A stretch of 64,000 nucleotides of DNA from the NCBI GenBank assembly GCA_028284195.1, contig JANQSE010000007.1, forward strand, positions 62,001 through 126,000, written 5' to 3'. Position 1 is the stretch's first letter, and each line of letters opens with the position of its first letter. Positions 46,880-55,407 of this stretch are shown here, in pieces. The translations under genes were made by a program, and so were the position numbers. Under the pieces are notes generated by a model. That model did no database searches and was not told the DNA's origin. It worked only from the letters and a program-made list of their open reading frames with translations. The DNA is from Balneola sp. (GTDB lineage: Bacteria > Bacteroidota > Rhodothermia > Balneolales > Balneolaceae).

Positions 46880-47767
46880 TTATAATTGATCTATTTGTGA
46901 TCGCAATCCAGAGCCGTCTTTTCTTTCTCTTAGGTTAAAGAAGTGGAGCCCTAAGGATATGAATTGAGCAGAGGAGAAAATGAGTTGAAAGAAGTACATA
47001 ACTGCGTAAACAACTCCCATAAATGCCCCCATGTTTTGATCTAAGGCACCATCTCCAATTCCAACAATCAGCCCAAAAATAATTAAAACGGGTATAATCA
47101 TAAGATAAGAGAGCATCCCGAAAATGAGAGCAATTACAAAGTACACGCCAAAAGTAATCCAGAAATTATCCCTGGTTAAATCCCAGGAACGCCTTAGAGC
47201 TTCAACCGGGGTACTGTTTTCGATAAAATATGCAGCCGGGAACAGCATAAGTTTAACAGCTATATATATCATTAAAGGAAAAAATACCATAATAGCTATG
47301 AAGACAAATTCCTGAAGGATCAAAAACAGGATAATCATCAAAAAATAAAGAGGAACGGCAATTCCAATATAAATAGCCACCAGAATCAGGCTTTTCAAAA
47401 ACATCCCCCTGCTAAATTCACTAAGGTTAGCTGGTACATCGCCTTTTGATGTATGCATCATATGTTGATGTACAACTGCCAGCAGCAACCAGGTTGTTAT
47501 AAACACAGCAACTATTCCAAAGAAGACGGCTGCTCCCGAACCAATAACTTGCGAAGGATCACTTTCAATAAGCACAGGATCCTGGAACGCTGTTCCAAAA
47601 AGGCTGCCTAATCCTCCACCTAATAAGAGTGCAGCTAATAGCAGAGAAGGCAGCACATATACAGCAAAAGGTTTTAACAAGGTAACATTATGAACCCTGA
47701 TGTATGTGAAGGTATCTCCAATGATTTGGCCCAGATCTCTGGGCTTATCTAATTCAAGTTTTTGCAT
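46880..47767 (-). CDS. Multi-pass membrane protein in the MoxR operon
   Basis: The 295-residue protein has a short N-terminus (LDKPRDLGQIIGDTFTYIR) and about six membrane segments. VEALRRSWDLTRDNFWITFGVYFV recalls the glycerophosphodiester-phosphodiesterase membrane domain or DUF975-type families. The N-terminus overlaps the stop of the SpoIIM-like gene by 14 bp. The role is unknown; context suggests the same envelope complex. Confidence 0.7.
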   Translation of the reverse strand: MQKLELDKPRDLGQIIGDTFTYIRVHNVTLLKPFAVYVLPSLLLAALLLGGGLGSLFGTAFQDPVLIESDPSQVIGSGAAVFFGIVAVFITTWLLLAVVHQHMMHTSKGDVPANLSEFSRGMFLKSLILVAIYIGIAVPLYFLMIILFLILQEFVFIAIMVFFPLMIYIAVKLMLFPAAYFIENSTPVEALRRSWDLTRDNFWITFGVYFVIALIFGMLSYLMIIPVLIIFGLIVGIGDGALDQNMGAFMGVVYAVMYFFQLIFSSAQFISLGLHFFNLRERKDGSGLRSQIDQL

Positions 47768-48731
47768 AGTGTAGTTGTTTTTGAGTGTATCCTATATGTT
47801 GTGGTAGCAGTACAAAGTATATGATAATATAGGCGGCTGAAAGTGAAATAATAGCCCAGCTGCTCCAGTCTGGCATTTCAGTTAACCGGGTTACAAAAGA
47901 TTCTAAAAATCCGGCTGCAATAAACAATGGTACTAATCCAATAATCATCTTTACGCCCTCTTTCGCTGCTTTAACCATGCTGGCTGTGCGAGAAAGCGTG
48001 CCGGGAAAAAGAAAACTGTTGCCTAACACAAACCCGGCTGCACCGGCAATTACAATAGCAGAAAGCTCGATAGTACCATGAATCATAATTACCCGAATGG
48101 CTTCATAGAGCAATCCTTCATTGTTAAAGAAGTTCAGGAAGCAACCCACCATCACTCCATTGATGAGCAGAAAATAGCCGGTTCCGAATGCAGTGAGCAA
48201 ACCCATAATAAAAGCATTGAAAGAAACCCTGATATTGTTATAAGTAATGCCAAAAAACATATTCATTTTCCGGGCACTTTTGTAAACGGCCAGGGGGTCT
48301 CCGTTTTCGATATTGGTTAATGTCATGTTTACGTACCGGTCTCCAAGAATTACCCGTGCAAAGCTGTTGTCGTACGTTTGGGAGAGCCAGCCAATAGCTA
48401 TTGCAGTCATAAAAACCAGGAAAGCATACAAAAGTTCTTTTTGCTTTGATGCGTACAGCGCAGGGAGTTCATAACTCCAGAAAGTAATAAAACGGCTGAA
48501 ATTTTCTTTTCGTGTTTTGTGTATCGAGTCATGAACTTTAATTGAAAGTTCATTCAAATAACGTTCGGTCTTGGAATTTGGATACTGACTTTGAGCATAA
48601 GCGAGATCGTTAGTTAGCTCTGCATACAGTTCGGAAAGCTTATCGGGGTTATAGCCGGAATTTTTCGAAAGCACCGATTCAAACTCTTCCCATTTTTTTG
48701 CATTCTTCCTTAAAAAAACTACTTCCCGCAA
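47754..48731 (-). CDS. Stage II sporulation protein M-like membrane protein
   Basis: The 325-residue protein starts at TTG 48731 (MREVVFLRKNAKKWEEFE, the family start). It has an N-terminal helical domain with YAELTNDLAYAQSQYPNS and a multi-pass SpoIIM domain with FGITYNNIRVSFNAFIMGLL, NGVMVGCFLNF and IMIHGTIELSAIVIAGAAGF. In non-sporulating bacteria these proteins sit in MoxR/RDD operons and their role is unknown. It is the first gene of the minus-strand operon. Confidence 0.88.
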   Translation of the reverse strand: MREVVFLRKNAKKWEEFESVLSKNSGYNPDKLSELYAELTNDLAYAQSQYPNSKTERYLNELSIKVHDSIHKTRKENFSRFITFWSYELPALYASKQKELLYAFLVFMTAIAIGWLSQTYDNSFARVILGDRYVNMTLTNIENGDPLAVYKSARKMNMFFGITYNNIRVSFNAFIMGLLTAFGTGYFLLINGVMVGCFLNFFNNEGLLYEAIRVIMIHGTIELSAIVIAGAAGFVLGNSFLFPGTLSRTASMVKAAKEGVKMIIGLVPLFIAAGFLESFVTRLTEMPDWSSWAIISLSAAYIIIYFVLLPQHIGYTQKQLHYAKT

Positions 48732-48748
48732 ATTTTGATAGCCCTGCT

Positions 48749-48779
48749 TTTGTAATTGATAAGTTTGACGCTATTTTAG
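48749..48779 (+). promoter_or_regulatory. Predicted promoter of the RDD gene
   Basis: TTTG at 48749-48752, 19 nt, then TATTTTAG at 48772-48779, close to the full consensus with ideal spacing. It lies 53 bp before the RDD ATG in the region between the divergent SpoIIM and RDD genes. Confidence 0.6.
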
Positions 48780-48832
48780 ACGTTTGTTTTACAGAAGAAT
48801 AGTAGTTCATTTCGCTATAAATACAAACCCTG

Positions 48833-49582
48833 ATGAATAGAATTAGTTTAGAAACCTCACAGCACGTGCTCATCAATTATGAGCCCGCTGATATATTTGA
48901 AAGAATACTCGCCTGGTTTATTGATATTATGATGCTGATAGCGTATTCATTCATTATCAACTTTATATGGGATGGGGTTACCGCCGATGATTTTACCTGG
49001 CAGGGCGATTATGGGTGGATTCAATTTCTCATAATTACTCTACCCGTTTTTTTATACCACCTGATAATCGAAACTCTGTGGAAAGGATATTCGCTTGGTA
49101 AAAAGATCATGAAAATCCGGGTAGTTAAGATAGATGGAAGCCGGCCCGGGCTAGGGAGTTATATAGTAAGGTGGCTATTCCGGATATTTGAGATCACCCT
49201 TATGGGAGGGGTATTTGCTCTGATTACCATTTTGATAAATGGTAAAGGGCAGCGATTGGGAGATATTGTTGCAAAGACTTCGGTTGTGAGAGACAGAAGC
49301 AAAACAAAACTTTCTGATACTATTTTTGCTGATATCGATACCGATTATACACCTCATTTTAGTGGTGCTCTTGATTTAACTGATAAAGACATCAATATCA
49401 TTAAAGAGGTTTTGGGCTCAAGAAATACCTATGACTACAACACCTGGTTTGTGATGGTTACTAAAACCCGAAAAGCAATTGAGGAGAAAACAGGAATTAT
49501 CAATCCTGATATGAAAGGTGATGAATACCTCGAAGCTGTTATTGAGGATTATAATCATCAACACGCAACGCAACCAGCTTAG
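48833..49582 (+). CDS. RDD-family membrane protein
   Basis: The 249-residue protein shows the RDD signature: FERILAWFIDIMMLIAYSF with the Arg-Asp pattern, ETLWKGYSLGKKIMKIRVVKIDGSRPGLGSYIVRWLFR (a split conserved block around residues 82-119) and GQRLGDIVAKTSVV. About four membrane spans are followed by a soluble helical tail. It is divergent from the SpoIIM-like gene, as usual for this locus. Function is unknown. Confidence 0.9.
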   Translation: MNRISLETSQHVLINYEPADIFERILAWFIDIMMLIAYSFIINFIWDGVTADDFTWQGDYGWIQFLIITLPVFLYHLIIETLWKGYSLGKKIMKIRVVKIDGSRPGLGSYIVRWLFRIFEITLMGGVFALITILINGKGQRLGDIVAKTSVVRDRSKTKLSDTIFADIDTDYTPHFSGALDLTDKDINIIKEVLGSRNTYDYNTWFVMVTKTRKAIEEKTGIINPDMKGDEYLEAVIEDYNHQHATQPA

Positions 49583-49585
49583 TTA

Positions 49586-49610
49586 TCATTACGAGGGAAA
49601 CGAAGCAGCC
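49586..49610. repeat. Short 'TCATTrCGAGG...ACGAAGCA' repeat fragment (left)
   Basis: TCATTACGAGGGAAACGAAG lies directly after the RDD stop. It resembles the 50695-50755 element (TCATTGCGAGGAGC, then GACGAAGCAATCTTCC), a common TCATTGCGAGG/CGAAGCAAT intergenic repeat type. The two fragments bracket the toxin-antitoxin pair. Confidence 0.45.
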
Positions 49611-49757
49611 ACTAAAAGAATGTTTTGGTCGCATTTCGAAAGTTCCCTCAATGGTTCTTATTGTGGAGGTTTTTCTCCCGTCAGTGATTGGGCTGGCAAA
49701 TTATGTGGCGAACCTGCGGATTAAAATTTTTGACTCGGGTACCTGGCTGGTTAAATA

Positions 49758-49808
49758 TCAACCCATCCCGCAGAACTCAGCTTTTTCTCTAAAACAGGGC
49801 CTCGAAGG
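49758..49808 (-). pseudogene. Decayed fragment of the recG 3' end
   Basis: This 50-bp stretch aligns with the 3' end of intact recG (59639-59689) at about 78% identity including the shared stop. On the minus strand it encodes a frameshifted version of FEPYFKEKAEFYGMG, ending AEFCGMG. One extra base and an internal stop break it. It points to an old duplication or recombination around recG. The left neighbour sequence (49611-49757) matches nothing I recognise. Confidence 0.6.
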
Positions 49809-49829
49809 TTGTGCATTTATTAGGCAGGG

Positions 49830-50246
49830 TTATTCCCAGGGATTTATTAAATCAACTCCACATTCTTCAAAATCCTGCGTGTTTCTTGTAGCAACCTGCA
49901 ACCCTCTTGATTTGGCGATTGCAGATATTTGAGCATCGTATTGACTGATAGGCTTTCCGGATTTTCTTCTTGATGAAGTTATTTGAGCGTATGCTATACT
50001 TGCTTCAGAATCGAAAGATAAAACTCTACCTTTAAAATCTTCCTCAAACATGGCAAGTGCACTTTTGATTAATGCAGATTTTCTTTTTCCATTTGAGAGT
50101 AAAGCTATTCCATATAAAATCTCGGCCTGAGTTATTGCAGAGGTAAATAATAAATCCGGATTTTTAGCCGATACCCAGCTCACTACATGTGAAGAAGGCT
50201 CGGGTTTCATAAGTTCAGATATCACATTGGTATCAAGAAGGATCAT
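49830..50246 (-). CDS. PIN-domain toxin ribonuclease (VapC/FitB-like)
   Basis: The 138-residue protein has the PIN acidic set: Asp 5 (ILLDTNVISE), Glu 42 (TQAEILYGI), Asp 104 (SQYDAQISAIAKS) and Asp 125 (RNTQDF). The DTNVISE and C-terminal LINPWE patterns match FitB-type VapC toxins, which cleave RNA. It overlaps the upstream antitoxin gene by 14 bp on the same strand, the usual operon layout. The pair is flanked by repeat fragments, so it is probably mobile cargo. Confidence 0.9.
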   Translation of the reverse strand: MILLDTNVISELMKPEPSSHVVSWVSAKNPDLLFTSAITQAEILYGIALLSNGKRKSALIKSALAMFEEDFKGRVLSFDSEASIAYAQITSSRRKSGKPISQYDAQISAIAKSRGLQVATRNTQDFEECGVDLINPWE

Positions 50247-50490
50247 TTTGAAAATTTAATGGTTCCCGAATAGGTTCTCGCGGTATTTCCGGTAATTCGA
50301 TACCTCCGGTTTTGTGAAACCTTTTTTGGATAGATTTAGCAAGATTTACCGCAGGCTGCGATTCCTTTGCTAGTGCCGATCTTAAAATATTCCGGACTTC
50401 CTCTTCCATAGATCGTCCATTTTTTGCGGCCTGAACTCTGAGTTTTGTCTTATCTCTTTCATCCAAATTTCGAATAGTTATACTGGCCAT
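50233..50490 (-). CDS. Ribbon-helix-helix antitoxin (FitA-like)
   Basis: The 85-residue protein begins MASITIRNLDERDKTKLRVQ and has a RHH core with AAKNGRSMEEEVRNILRSAL, the FitA pattern. The C-terminal tail (PEIPREPIREPLNFQNDPS) should wrap the PIN toxin. It is expected to bind the promoter upstream, where a CAATG-ATAG-CATTG inverted repeat at 50522-50535 could be the operator. Confidence 0.88.
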   Translation of the reverse strand: MASITIRNLDERDKTKLRVQAAKNGRSMEEEVRNILRSALAKESQPAVNLAKSIQKRFHKTGGIELPEIPREPIREPLNFQNDPS

Positions 50491-51065
50491 AGTTTTGTGT
50501 TCATTTTGACTTCAAAGTAATCAATGATAGCATTGCAATCAATTAAGTGTATAGATATAGTAACTTCTATCTGCCTTACTTATTTCCTGAGCAGCAGGTT
50601 TAGAAAAAGGAAGCTGGCATTGAATTTATAATTTGTTTAGAAACCTTATATGGATATTGGATATTCTTTTGTTCGATCATCTTTTTTTATTTAGTCATTG
50701 CGAGGAGCCATTTATATAAATAAAGTTCATGTATTAGTCGACGAAGCAATCTTCCTGAACCAACCTTTATCATGAGATTACCCGCCTTCCAGAATACTTG
50801 TACGGCAGACAGACCTGCCTGCGCGAAGCTTCGGTATAAGCAGGCATCGTCGATGAATACCTTACCCCAAGTTAATTGGATACTCCTTCTGGATGACAAG
50901 AAAAGTCACTCAGAGACCCGAACATTCGGGACGATGAGTCTGCCCAACCAAGAAACGGGTTAGATGAGAATGGTGCAGATCCATCGCTCCGCTCTGGATG
51001 ACATAGGATGAGTCTGTTTAATCATCTCGTTTTGTTCAGGAATAAAAACCTGCCGGTTTACCCTT
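50491..51065. repeat. Gene-free repeat patch between the antitoxin and the TonB receptor
   Basis: This 575-bp stretch holds no convincing gene. It contains the TCATTGCGAGGAGC...GACGAAGCAATCTTCC element (50695-50755), an inverted pair CTGCCTGC/GCAGGCA (about 50814-50845), a short TCTGGATGACA box (about 50889) and the long repeat at 50928-51010. Small frames here (for example 50687-50899 minus and 50772-50963 plus) look accidental. Such nested elements mark an unstable site. Confidence 0.55.
50928..51010 (+). repeat. Direct repeat copy 1 (pairs with 59530-59616)
   Basis: It begins GGGACGATGAGTCTGCCCAA and matches the second copy at about 52 of 58 bases in the same orientation; both then carry a TCTGGATGA box after a variable stretch. 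This copy lies just past the stop of the TonB receptor gene. Confidence 0.85.
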
Positions 51066-53822
51066 TCAAAACGAGATGCTGAAACTCACATTTGGGGTAA
51101 AGCCCAACAAAAATCGGTCTTCTTGAAAAATCTCTACCTCTGTTTCGTTTAAATCAGATCTGTCAGGTTCAAAAAACCGGTTGAAAATGTTTCTTTGGTT
51201 ATACAGGTTCAATGCAGAAAGGCCGATTTTACCCGTCCAGTTTGAACGCTGCCTGCCCGAAAAATAATACCATACTGATGCATCCAGCCTGTGATAATCG
51301 GGGAGCCTTTCTGTGTTAATATTACCGTATTCTATGGTGTAAAAAATTTCGGGGTTGGTATCTGTATCATTATCATCTGCGGCTTCGTTTCTTAAAGCAA
51401 TGTCAGAAGTTGGCATAGTATATGGCAGCCCGGTTTTGTAAGTCCATCTGAGAGAAAACTCGATTTTGTTGAGCGTTAAAGACTGAGAAATGGAAATGGT
51501 ATGTGGCCGGTCGAGAGAAGAAGTAAATCGATTATTATTCAACTCACCAAAAAAGCTTTCTGCTTCACTGTAAGAATAGCTGATCCAGGTACGGTATCTT
51601 TTAAATCTCTTTCTTAGCAGAATATCCACTCCACGAATATATTCTTCGCCGGTAATAAACTCATTGCCGGTATTTCCGCCAAAATTGTAATTCGCTGATG
51701 TAAGGCCGGTAAGCTTTTTCGAATACCCTTCTACATCAAATAACCAACCTTTGCCCTGTATAATAAATCCTGCATTAGCCTGAAGATTATGGATAATCGG
51801 AAATTCAGTAATATTGGCTGTGAACCATATTTCTTCTGAACTGTTGGATATAGTGTTCTCAAAATTGGTGAGAGTCCGGAAAATTTGATGATGGCTGGTT
51901 GCGGAGGATTTTAGCGTAAGCCAGTTGGTGGGAGAATAGGAGGCTGAAAGTTGAGGATCCAGCGTGTGTACGCCTGCATATTCAAAGAAATTGTACCGGA
52001 AACCAACATCAACTAAAAAACCAAAATCAGGTTTGTAAATGTAATTGCCAAAAAGCCCGAAACTATTCCCCTGCTCATTAAAACTTTCGATAACATCAGG
52101 TGTAAAGCTGTTTTCTTCTCTCAAAGCATAGCTGATGTTAATTCGATTGAACTGCGTACCGAATTTCAGCAATCCGGTTTTAAGTGCAACTGAGTGGATG
52201 AGTTTAAGCTCCAGATTTTGAAGATCGTTTTTTCTTAAACCACGATCTGAAAGTGAATCGGGGGCATTTACAAATTCATCTTCAAACTCATCATCATCCT
52301 TATTTGGGTCATCCAGGTCATCATCCGGATCGTCATCGTTATAAGAAGCGTATTTAGCAATTTGTTTTGGAGTGTCATCAAGCCCGTTAATTTCACGCTG
52401 AAATAAAAACTGATAATCAAGTTTGTACTGAGAGTACGAGGCCGTGGCTGTAGTAGACCAAATATCGCCCCAGTTGGCATTCCATGTTGTGTTGATTCCA
52501 TAATGCCCCACATCATGTTTCTGGAAATCTGCTGTTTCCCGATTTTGATTTACCGATTGGAAATTCAAAATATTGGTACCGGCGAAAAAGCTGGCCGAAA
52601 AACTCTGGTCCAGCGAAGGATTATAAATCACTTTTGAATTTATATCCCAGAACCTGATTTCATTATCAGCATCAAACTCTTCTTCTAATACTATATTGCG
52701 GCTTTCATTTAAACGGCTTCCGTTAAACAGTTTGTCATCATAAGCGGTATATGTTGGGGTGGTATAATAATCATTGAGGGATCTTCTTGTGGATAGATAG
52801 ACGGATAACTGCTCATTTTTTGTGGGGATCATGGCAGAGCCGTTAAAATGCGTCATGTTTGAATCGAATTGGTAGCGGGCTTTCGCTGGTATATAGTAGG
52901 GGGCATCCAGATCGATTAAGCCTGCAGCACTTCCGCCATATTGCGTGGGGATGGCATTTCGGTAAATGTTCATTCTTGAAACTGAGGAGGGCACAAAAGA
53001 AGATACCAATCCAAAATAATGAGCACTATGGTACACGGGAATGTCGTCCCAGTAAATGGCTACCTGATCGCTATGGCTTCCACGAACATTCAGATCAGAA
53101 GCAGATTCATTTGCAGAAGAAATTCCCGGGATTTGCTGTAAAGAATACAACGCATCAGGTTCCGATAATCCTGGAATTATATTCGAATCGCCGGGGTACA
53201 TACTAAGTTGAGAGCCATTTTCGCTTACTGTAATTCCTGAATTCAGGTACTCAGTTACTGTAATTCCTTCTAATAAAATCTGATTTGGTTGAAGAAAAAT
53301 AGTGTCAATCTCGTTCACATATAAGTCAACAGCCAAGGCCTTGAAAGTGTCGAAGCCTATGTAAGAAATTTCCACTGTTTTATTTCCGGGTTTTTTGATG
53401 TAATAATCAATAGAGCCATCCAGATTAGCATGTGTTCCTTTAAAAGCGTCTGTTTCTTTTAGCTGAGCATAGCCAAGAGGCAGTCCGTCATCAGCAGCAA
53501 TAATGGTGAGGGTAAGCTGAACACCAATATCTTCAATAGATTTAATGGTAATGAAATTTCCTTCCACAAATTGAAACCCAAGCCGGTAAGGTTTCAGGAG
53601 TTTATTTAAAAAAACATCAATTCCTTCATTTTCGGATGAGATACTGATTAATGCCGATGGCATATTGTTATTGGAATAAGAGAAAAGCAGGTTGTACCGG
53701 GCTGAGATTTCATTCAGAATAGAGATCATGCTTTTTTGCTCCGCCGAATAGGTGATACTTTGAGCGTTTACAGCTTTGGAAATACTCATCAATAAAAATA
53801 TTGCAAGTAAAATCGGGCGCAT
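51066..53822 (-). CDS. TonB-dependent outer-membrane receptor with N-terminal STN signalling domain
   Basis: The 918-residue protein has a signal peptide (RPILLAIFLLMSISKAVNAQ), an STN domain (about residues 22-95: SITYSAEQKSMISILNEISA to FQFVEGNFITIKS), a carboxypeptidase-regulatory-like strand set (about 100-180), a plug with DALYSLQQIPGISSANESAS, DLNVRGSHSDQVAIYWDDIPVY and a long barrel that ends NVSFSISF. An acidic loop lies near 490-525. STN receptors pass a substrate signal to FecR, which lies 7 bp upstream. Nothing identifies the ligand. Confidence 0.92.
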   Translation of the reverse strand: MRPILLAIFLLMSISKAVNAQSITYSAEQKSMISILNEISARYNLLFSYSNNNMPSALISISSENEGIDVFLNKLLKPYRLGFQFVEGNFITIKSIEDIGVQLTLTIIAADDGLPLGYAQLKETDAFKGTHANLDGSIDYYIKKPGNKTVEISYIGFDTFKALAVDLYVNEIDTIFLQPNQILLEGITVTEYLNSGITVSENGSQLSMYPGDSNIIPGLSEPDALYSLQQIPGISSANESASDLNVRGSHSDQVAIYWDDIPVYHSAHYFGLVSSFVPSSVSRMNIYRNAIPTQYGGSAAGLIDLDAPYYIPAKARYQFDSNMTHFNGSAMIPTKNEQLSVYLSTRRSLNDYYTTPTYTAYDDKLFNGSRLNESRNIVLEEEFDADNEIRFWDINSKVIYNPSLDQSFSASFFAGTNILNFQSVNQNRETADFQKHDVGHYGINTTWNANWGDIWSTTATASYSQYKLDYQFLFQREINGLDDTPKQIAKYASYNDDDPDDDLDDPNKDDDEFEDEFVNAPDSLSDRGLRKNDLQNLELKLIHSVALKTGLLKFGTQFNRINISYALREENSFTPDVIESFNEQGNSFGLFGNYIYKPDFGFLVDVGFRYNFFEYAGVHTLDPQLSASYSPTNWLTLKSSATSHHQIFRTLTNFENTISNSSEEIWFTANITEFPIIHNLQANAGFIIQGKGWLFDVEGYSKKLTGLTSANYNFGGNTGNEFITGEEYIRGVDILLRKRFKRYRTWISYSYSEAESFFGELNNNRFTSSLDRPHTISISQSLTLNKIEFSLRWTYKTGLPYTMPTSDIALRNEAADDNDTDTNPEIFYTIEYGNINTERLPDYHRLDASVWYYFSGRQRSNWTGKIGLSALNLYNQRNIFNRFFEPDRSDLNETEVEIFQEDRFLLGFTPNVSFSISF

Positions 53823-53829
53823 GGCTGGA

Positions 53830-54777
53830 TTAGTTAAAAACGGTTAGCTCTTTCGTATGTTCGTTATAGGAATACTCAATACCAAAAGGATCGAGAACTA
53901 ACATAACGGCATTACCGGCATCCCGGATAGAAAAATTACCGGTGTAGATTAGCGAATCAGGAATGGCTGCCCCTGATACCCGTATTCCAAACTGGCTTTG
54001 AAGCTCCTGTATGGCCAGGTTTAACGGTACATTGTTCAGTGAAATAATTCCTGATGTCCAGCTTGGGGATTCAGAAATTTCAAAATTTAATTTCTGTACG
54101 GGTTTACCGGGTTCATATCTGATTTCCTCACCGGGATCCAATTCTCTGGAAATAGTATCTATTTCTACCCTGATCCGTCCTTCATACACAGAAGCATCAA
54201 AGAAACCATTGCGGCTTTTTACGTTGAAACGGGTTCCAAGTACAGTTACTGAGCCAAAATCGGTGTTAACAGAAAAAGTACTCCCTGTTTTTACGTCAAA
54301 AAAAGCTTCTCCGTTTAAAGTGAGCCGGCGGTTGTTTTCCCAGTTCTCGGTGTGGTAGGAGAGAGATGAATTTGCATTTAAAATAATTTCAGATCCGTCG
54401 GGTAATTGAATGTTCTTTTGTTCAGCAAAAGCAGTTTGATACTCTATAAGGCCTGTTTGGTTGGTTTGATAAAAATAAACTCCAACTAAACCTACAATCA
54501 GAACAGCGGCAGCAACCGTCCATATTTTTACTTTGTTGAGTGTATGCACAACAGCTTTTTTCGGAGCTTTGGAGGCTGAATTGCGGCGGCGCGATTTCAG
54601 ATCTGCAAACCCGGCATCAATATTAAATTCCGGAACCTCAAAGCCTTCGGTTAACCGGGCAATTTGTTCGAACTCATTAAATTCCTTAGAGCTTTCAAAT
54701 TCACGTAGTTCTTCTTTGGAAAGCCCGCTGGCAAGCCATTTAGCTAAAAAAGTATCGTCATCTTTCCAGGAGTTCAT
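53830..54777 (-). CDS. FecR-family anti-sigma factor
   Basis: The 315-residue protein has an N-terminal cytoplasmic part (FLAKWLASGLSKEELREFESS), one membrane span (about 84-103, WTVAAAVLIVGLVGVYFY), the FecR domain (NIQLPDGSEIILNANSSLSYH, LTLNGEAFFDVK, VLGTRFNVKS, VYEGRIRVE) and a C-terminal DUF4974-like domain (LNNVPLNLAIQELQSQFGI). It should hold or activate the adjacent ECF sigma factor depending on the STN signal. It follows the sigma gene by 2 bp. Confidence 0.93.
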   Translation of the reverse strand: MNSWKDDDTFLAKWLASGLSKEELREFESSKEFNEFEQIARLTEGFEVPEFNIDAGFADLKSRRRNSASKAPKKAVVHTLNKVKIWTVAAAVLIVGLVGVYFYQTNQTGLIEYQTAFAEQKNIQLPDGSEIILNANSSLSYHTENWENNRRLTLNGEAFFDVKTGSTFSVNTDFGSVTVLGTRFNVKSRNGFFDASVYEGRIRVEIDTISRELDPGEEIRYEPGKPVQKLNFEISESPSWTSGIISLNNVPLNLAIQELQSQFGIRVSGAAIPDSLIYTGNFSIRDAGNAVMLVLDPFGIEYSYNEHTKELTVFN

Positions 54778-54779
54778 AA

Positions 54780-55292
54780 CTAAATTCTGTCTGCGTATTC
54801 GTTCAATTTTTCTCTCAATGTTCCAAGTGCTTTGCTCATTCTTTTTTCAACTGCTTTCTGGCTGATGCCAAGCCGTTCAGCAATTTCTTTATAAGAGAGT
54901 TTGTCGATCCGGTTTAGTAAAAAAGCTTCCCTTTGCCCATCCGGTAAATCACTGATAATGGTTTCTACACTGTTCTTAAACTCATCATATTCGAGTTTGA
55001 ATTCGGGAGTTTCATATTCGAACGATTGCTCCGAATTGGTTTGAAATTCCATTCTTACTCTGTCGTGCTTAATCAGGTTTAGCATGGTATTTCGTGCAAC
55101 GGTAAACAAAAAGCTTTTGGCTGCTTCAGGTACAATATCTTTACACTTTTCCCAAAGTTTAGAGAAAGCTTCCTGAACCAGATCGTTAGAGCGTTCCAGG
55201 TTTTTGCATCGGTAGTACAAGTAATTTCTTAGCTGTACGGAATGTTTCCGATACAATTTCTCTATTGTTTTATCTTCACAAATATTTGCCAT
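54780..55292 (-). CDS. ECF RNA polymerase sigma factor (FecI-like)
   Basis: The frame opens at 55400, but ECF homology starts only near ANICEDKTIEKLYRKHSVQLRNY; I place the start at ATG 55290-55292 (170 aa). ATG 55298 is equally possible. Region 2 shows YLYYRCKNLERSNDLVQEAFSKLWEKC and FLFTVARNTMLNLIKH; region 4 shows LPDGQREAFLLNRIDKLSYKEIAERLGISQKAVEKRMSKAL. Its probable targets are the two identical promoter pairs at 56746-56785 and 59291-59330. It sits 2 bp before fecR. Confidence 0.9.
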   Translation of the reverse strand: MANICEDKTIEKLYRKHSVQLRNYLYYRCKNLERSNDLVQEAFSKLWEKCKDIVPEAAKSFLFTVARNTMLNLIKHDRVRMEFQTNSEQSFEYETPEFKLEYDEFKNSVETIISDLPDGQREAFLLNRIDKLSYKEIAERLGISQKAVEKRMSKALGTLREKLNEYADRI

Positions 55293-55407
55293 TGCCATCC
55301 AAGATAATAGATTATTTAGAGATTGATAACTTTTCAGAGCGGGCAAAAGGTTCATTTTATCAATTCTGGAAATCAAAGATATTTGTACTGCCGCATTCAT
55401 TGATGTT

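Noticed and set aside
49651-49932. A 93-aa plus-strand frame between the RDD gene and the PIN toxin.
   Set aside because: It overlaps the PIN toxin gene antisense and runs across the decayed recG fragment. No coding signature.
50687-50963. Short frames on both strands in the repeat patch.
   Set aside because: They lie wholly in repeated intergenic elements and encode no recognisable protein.
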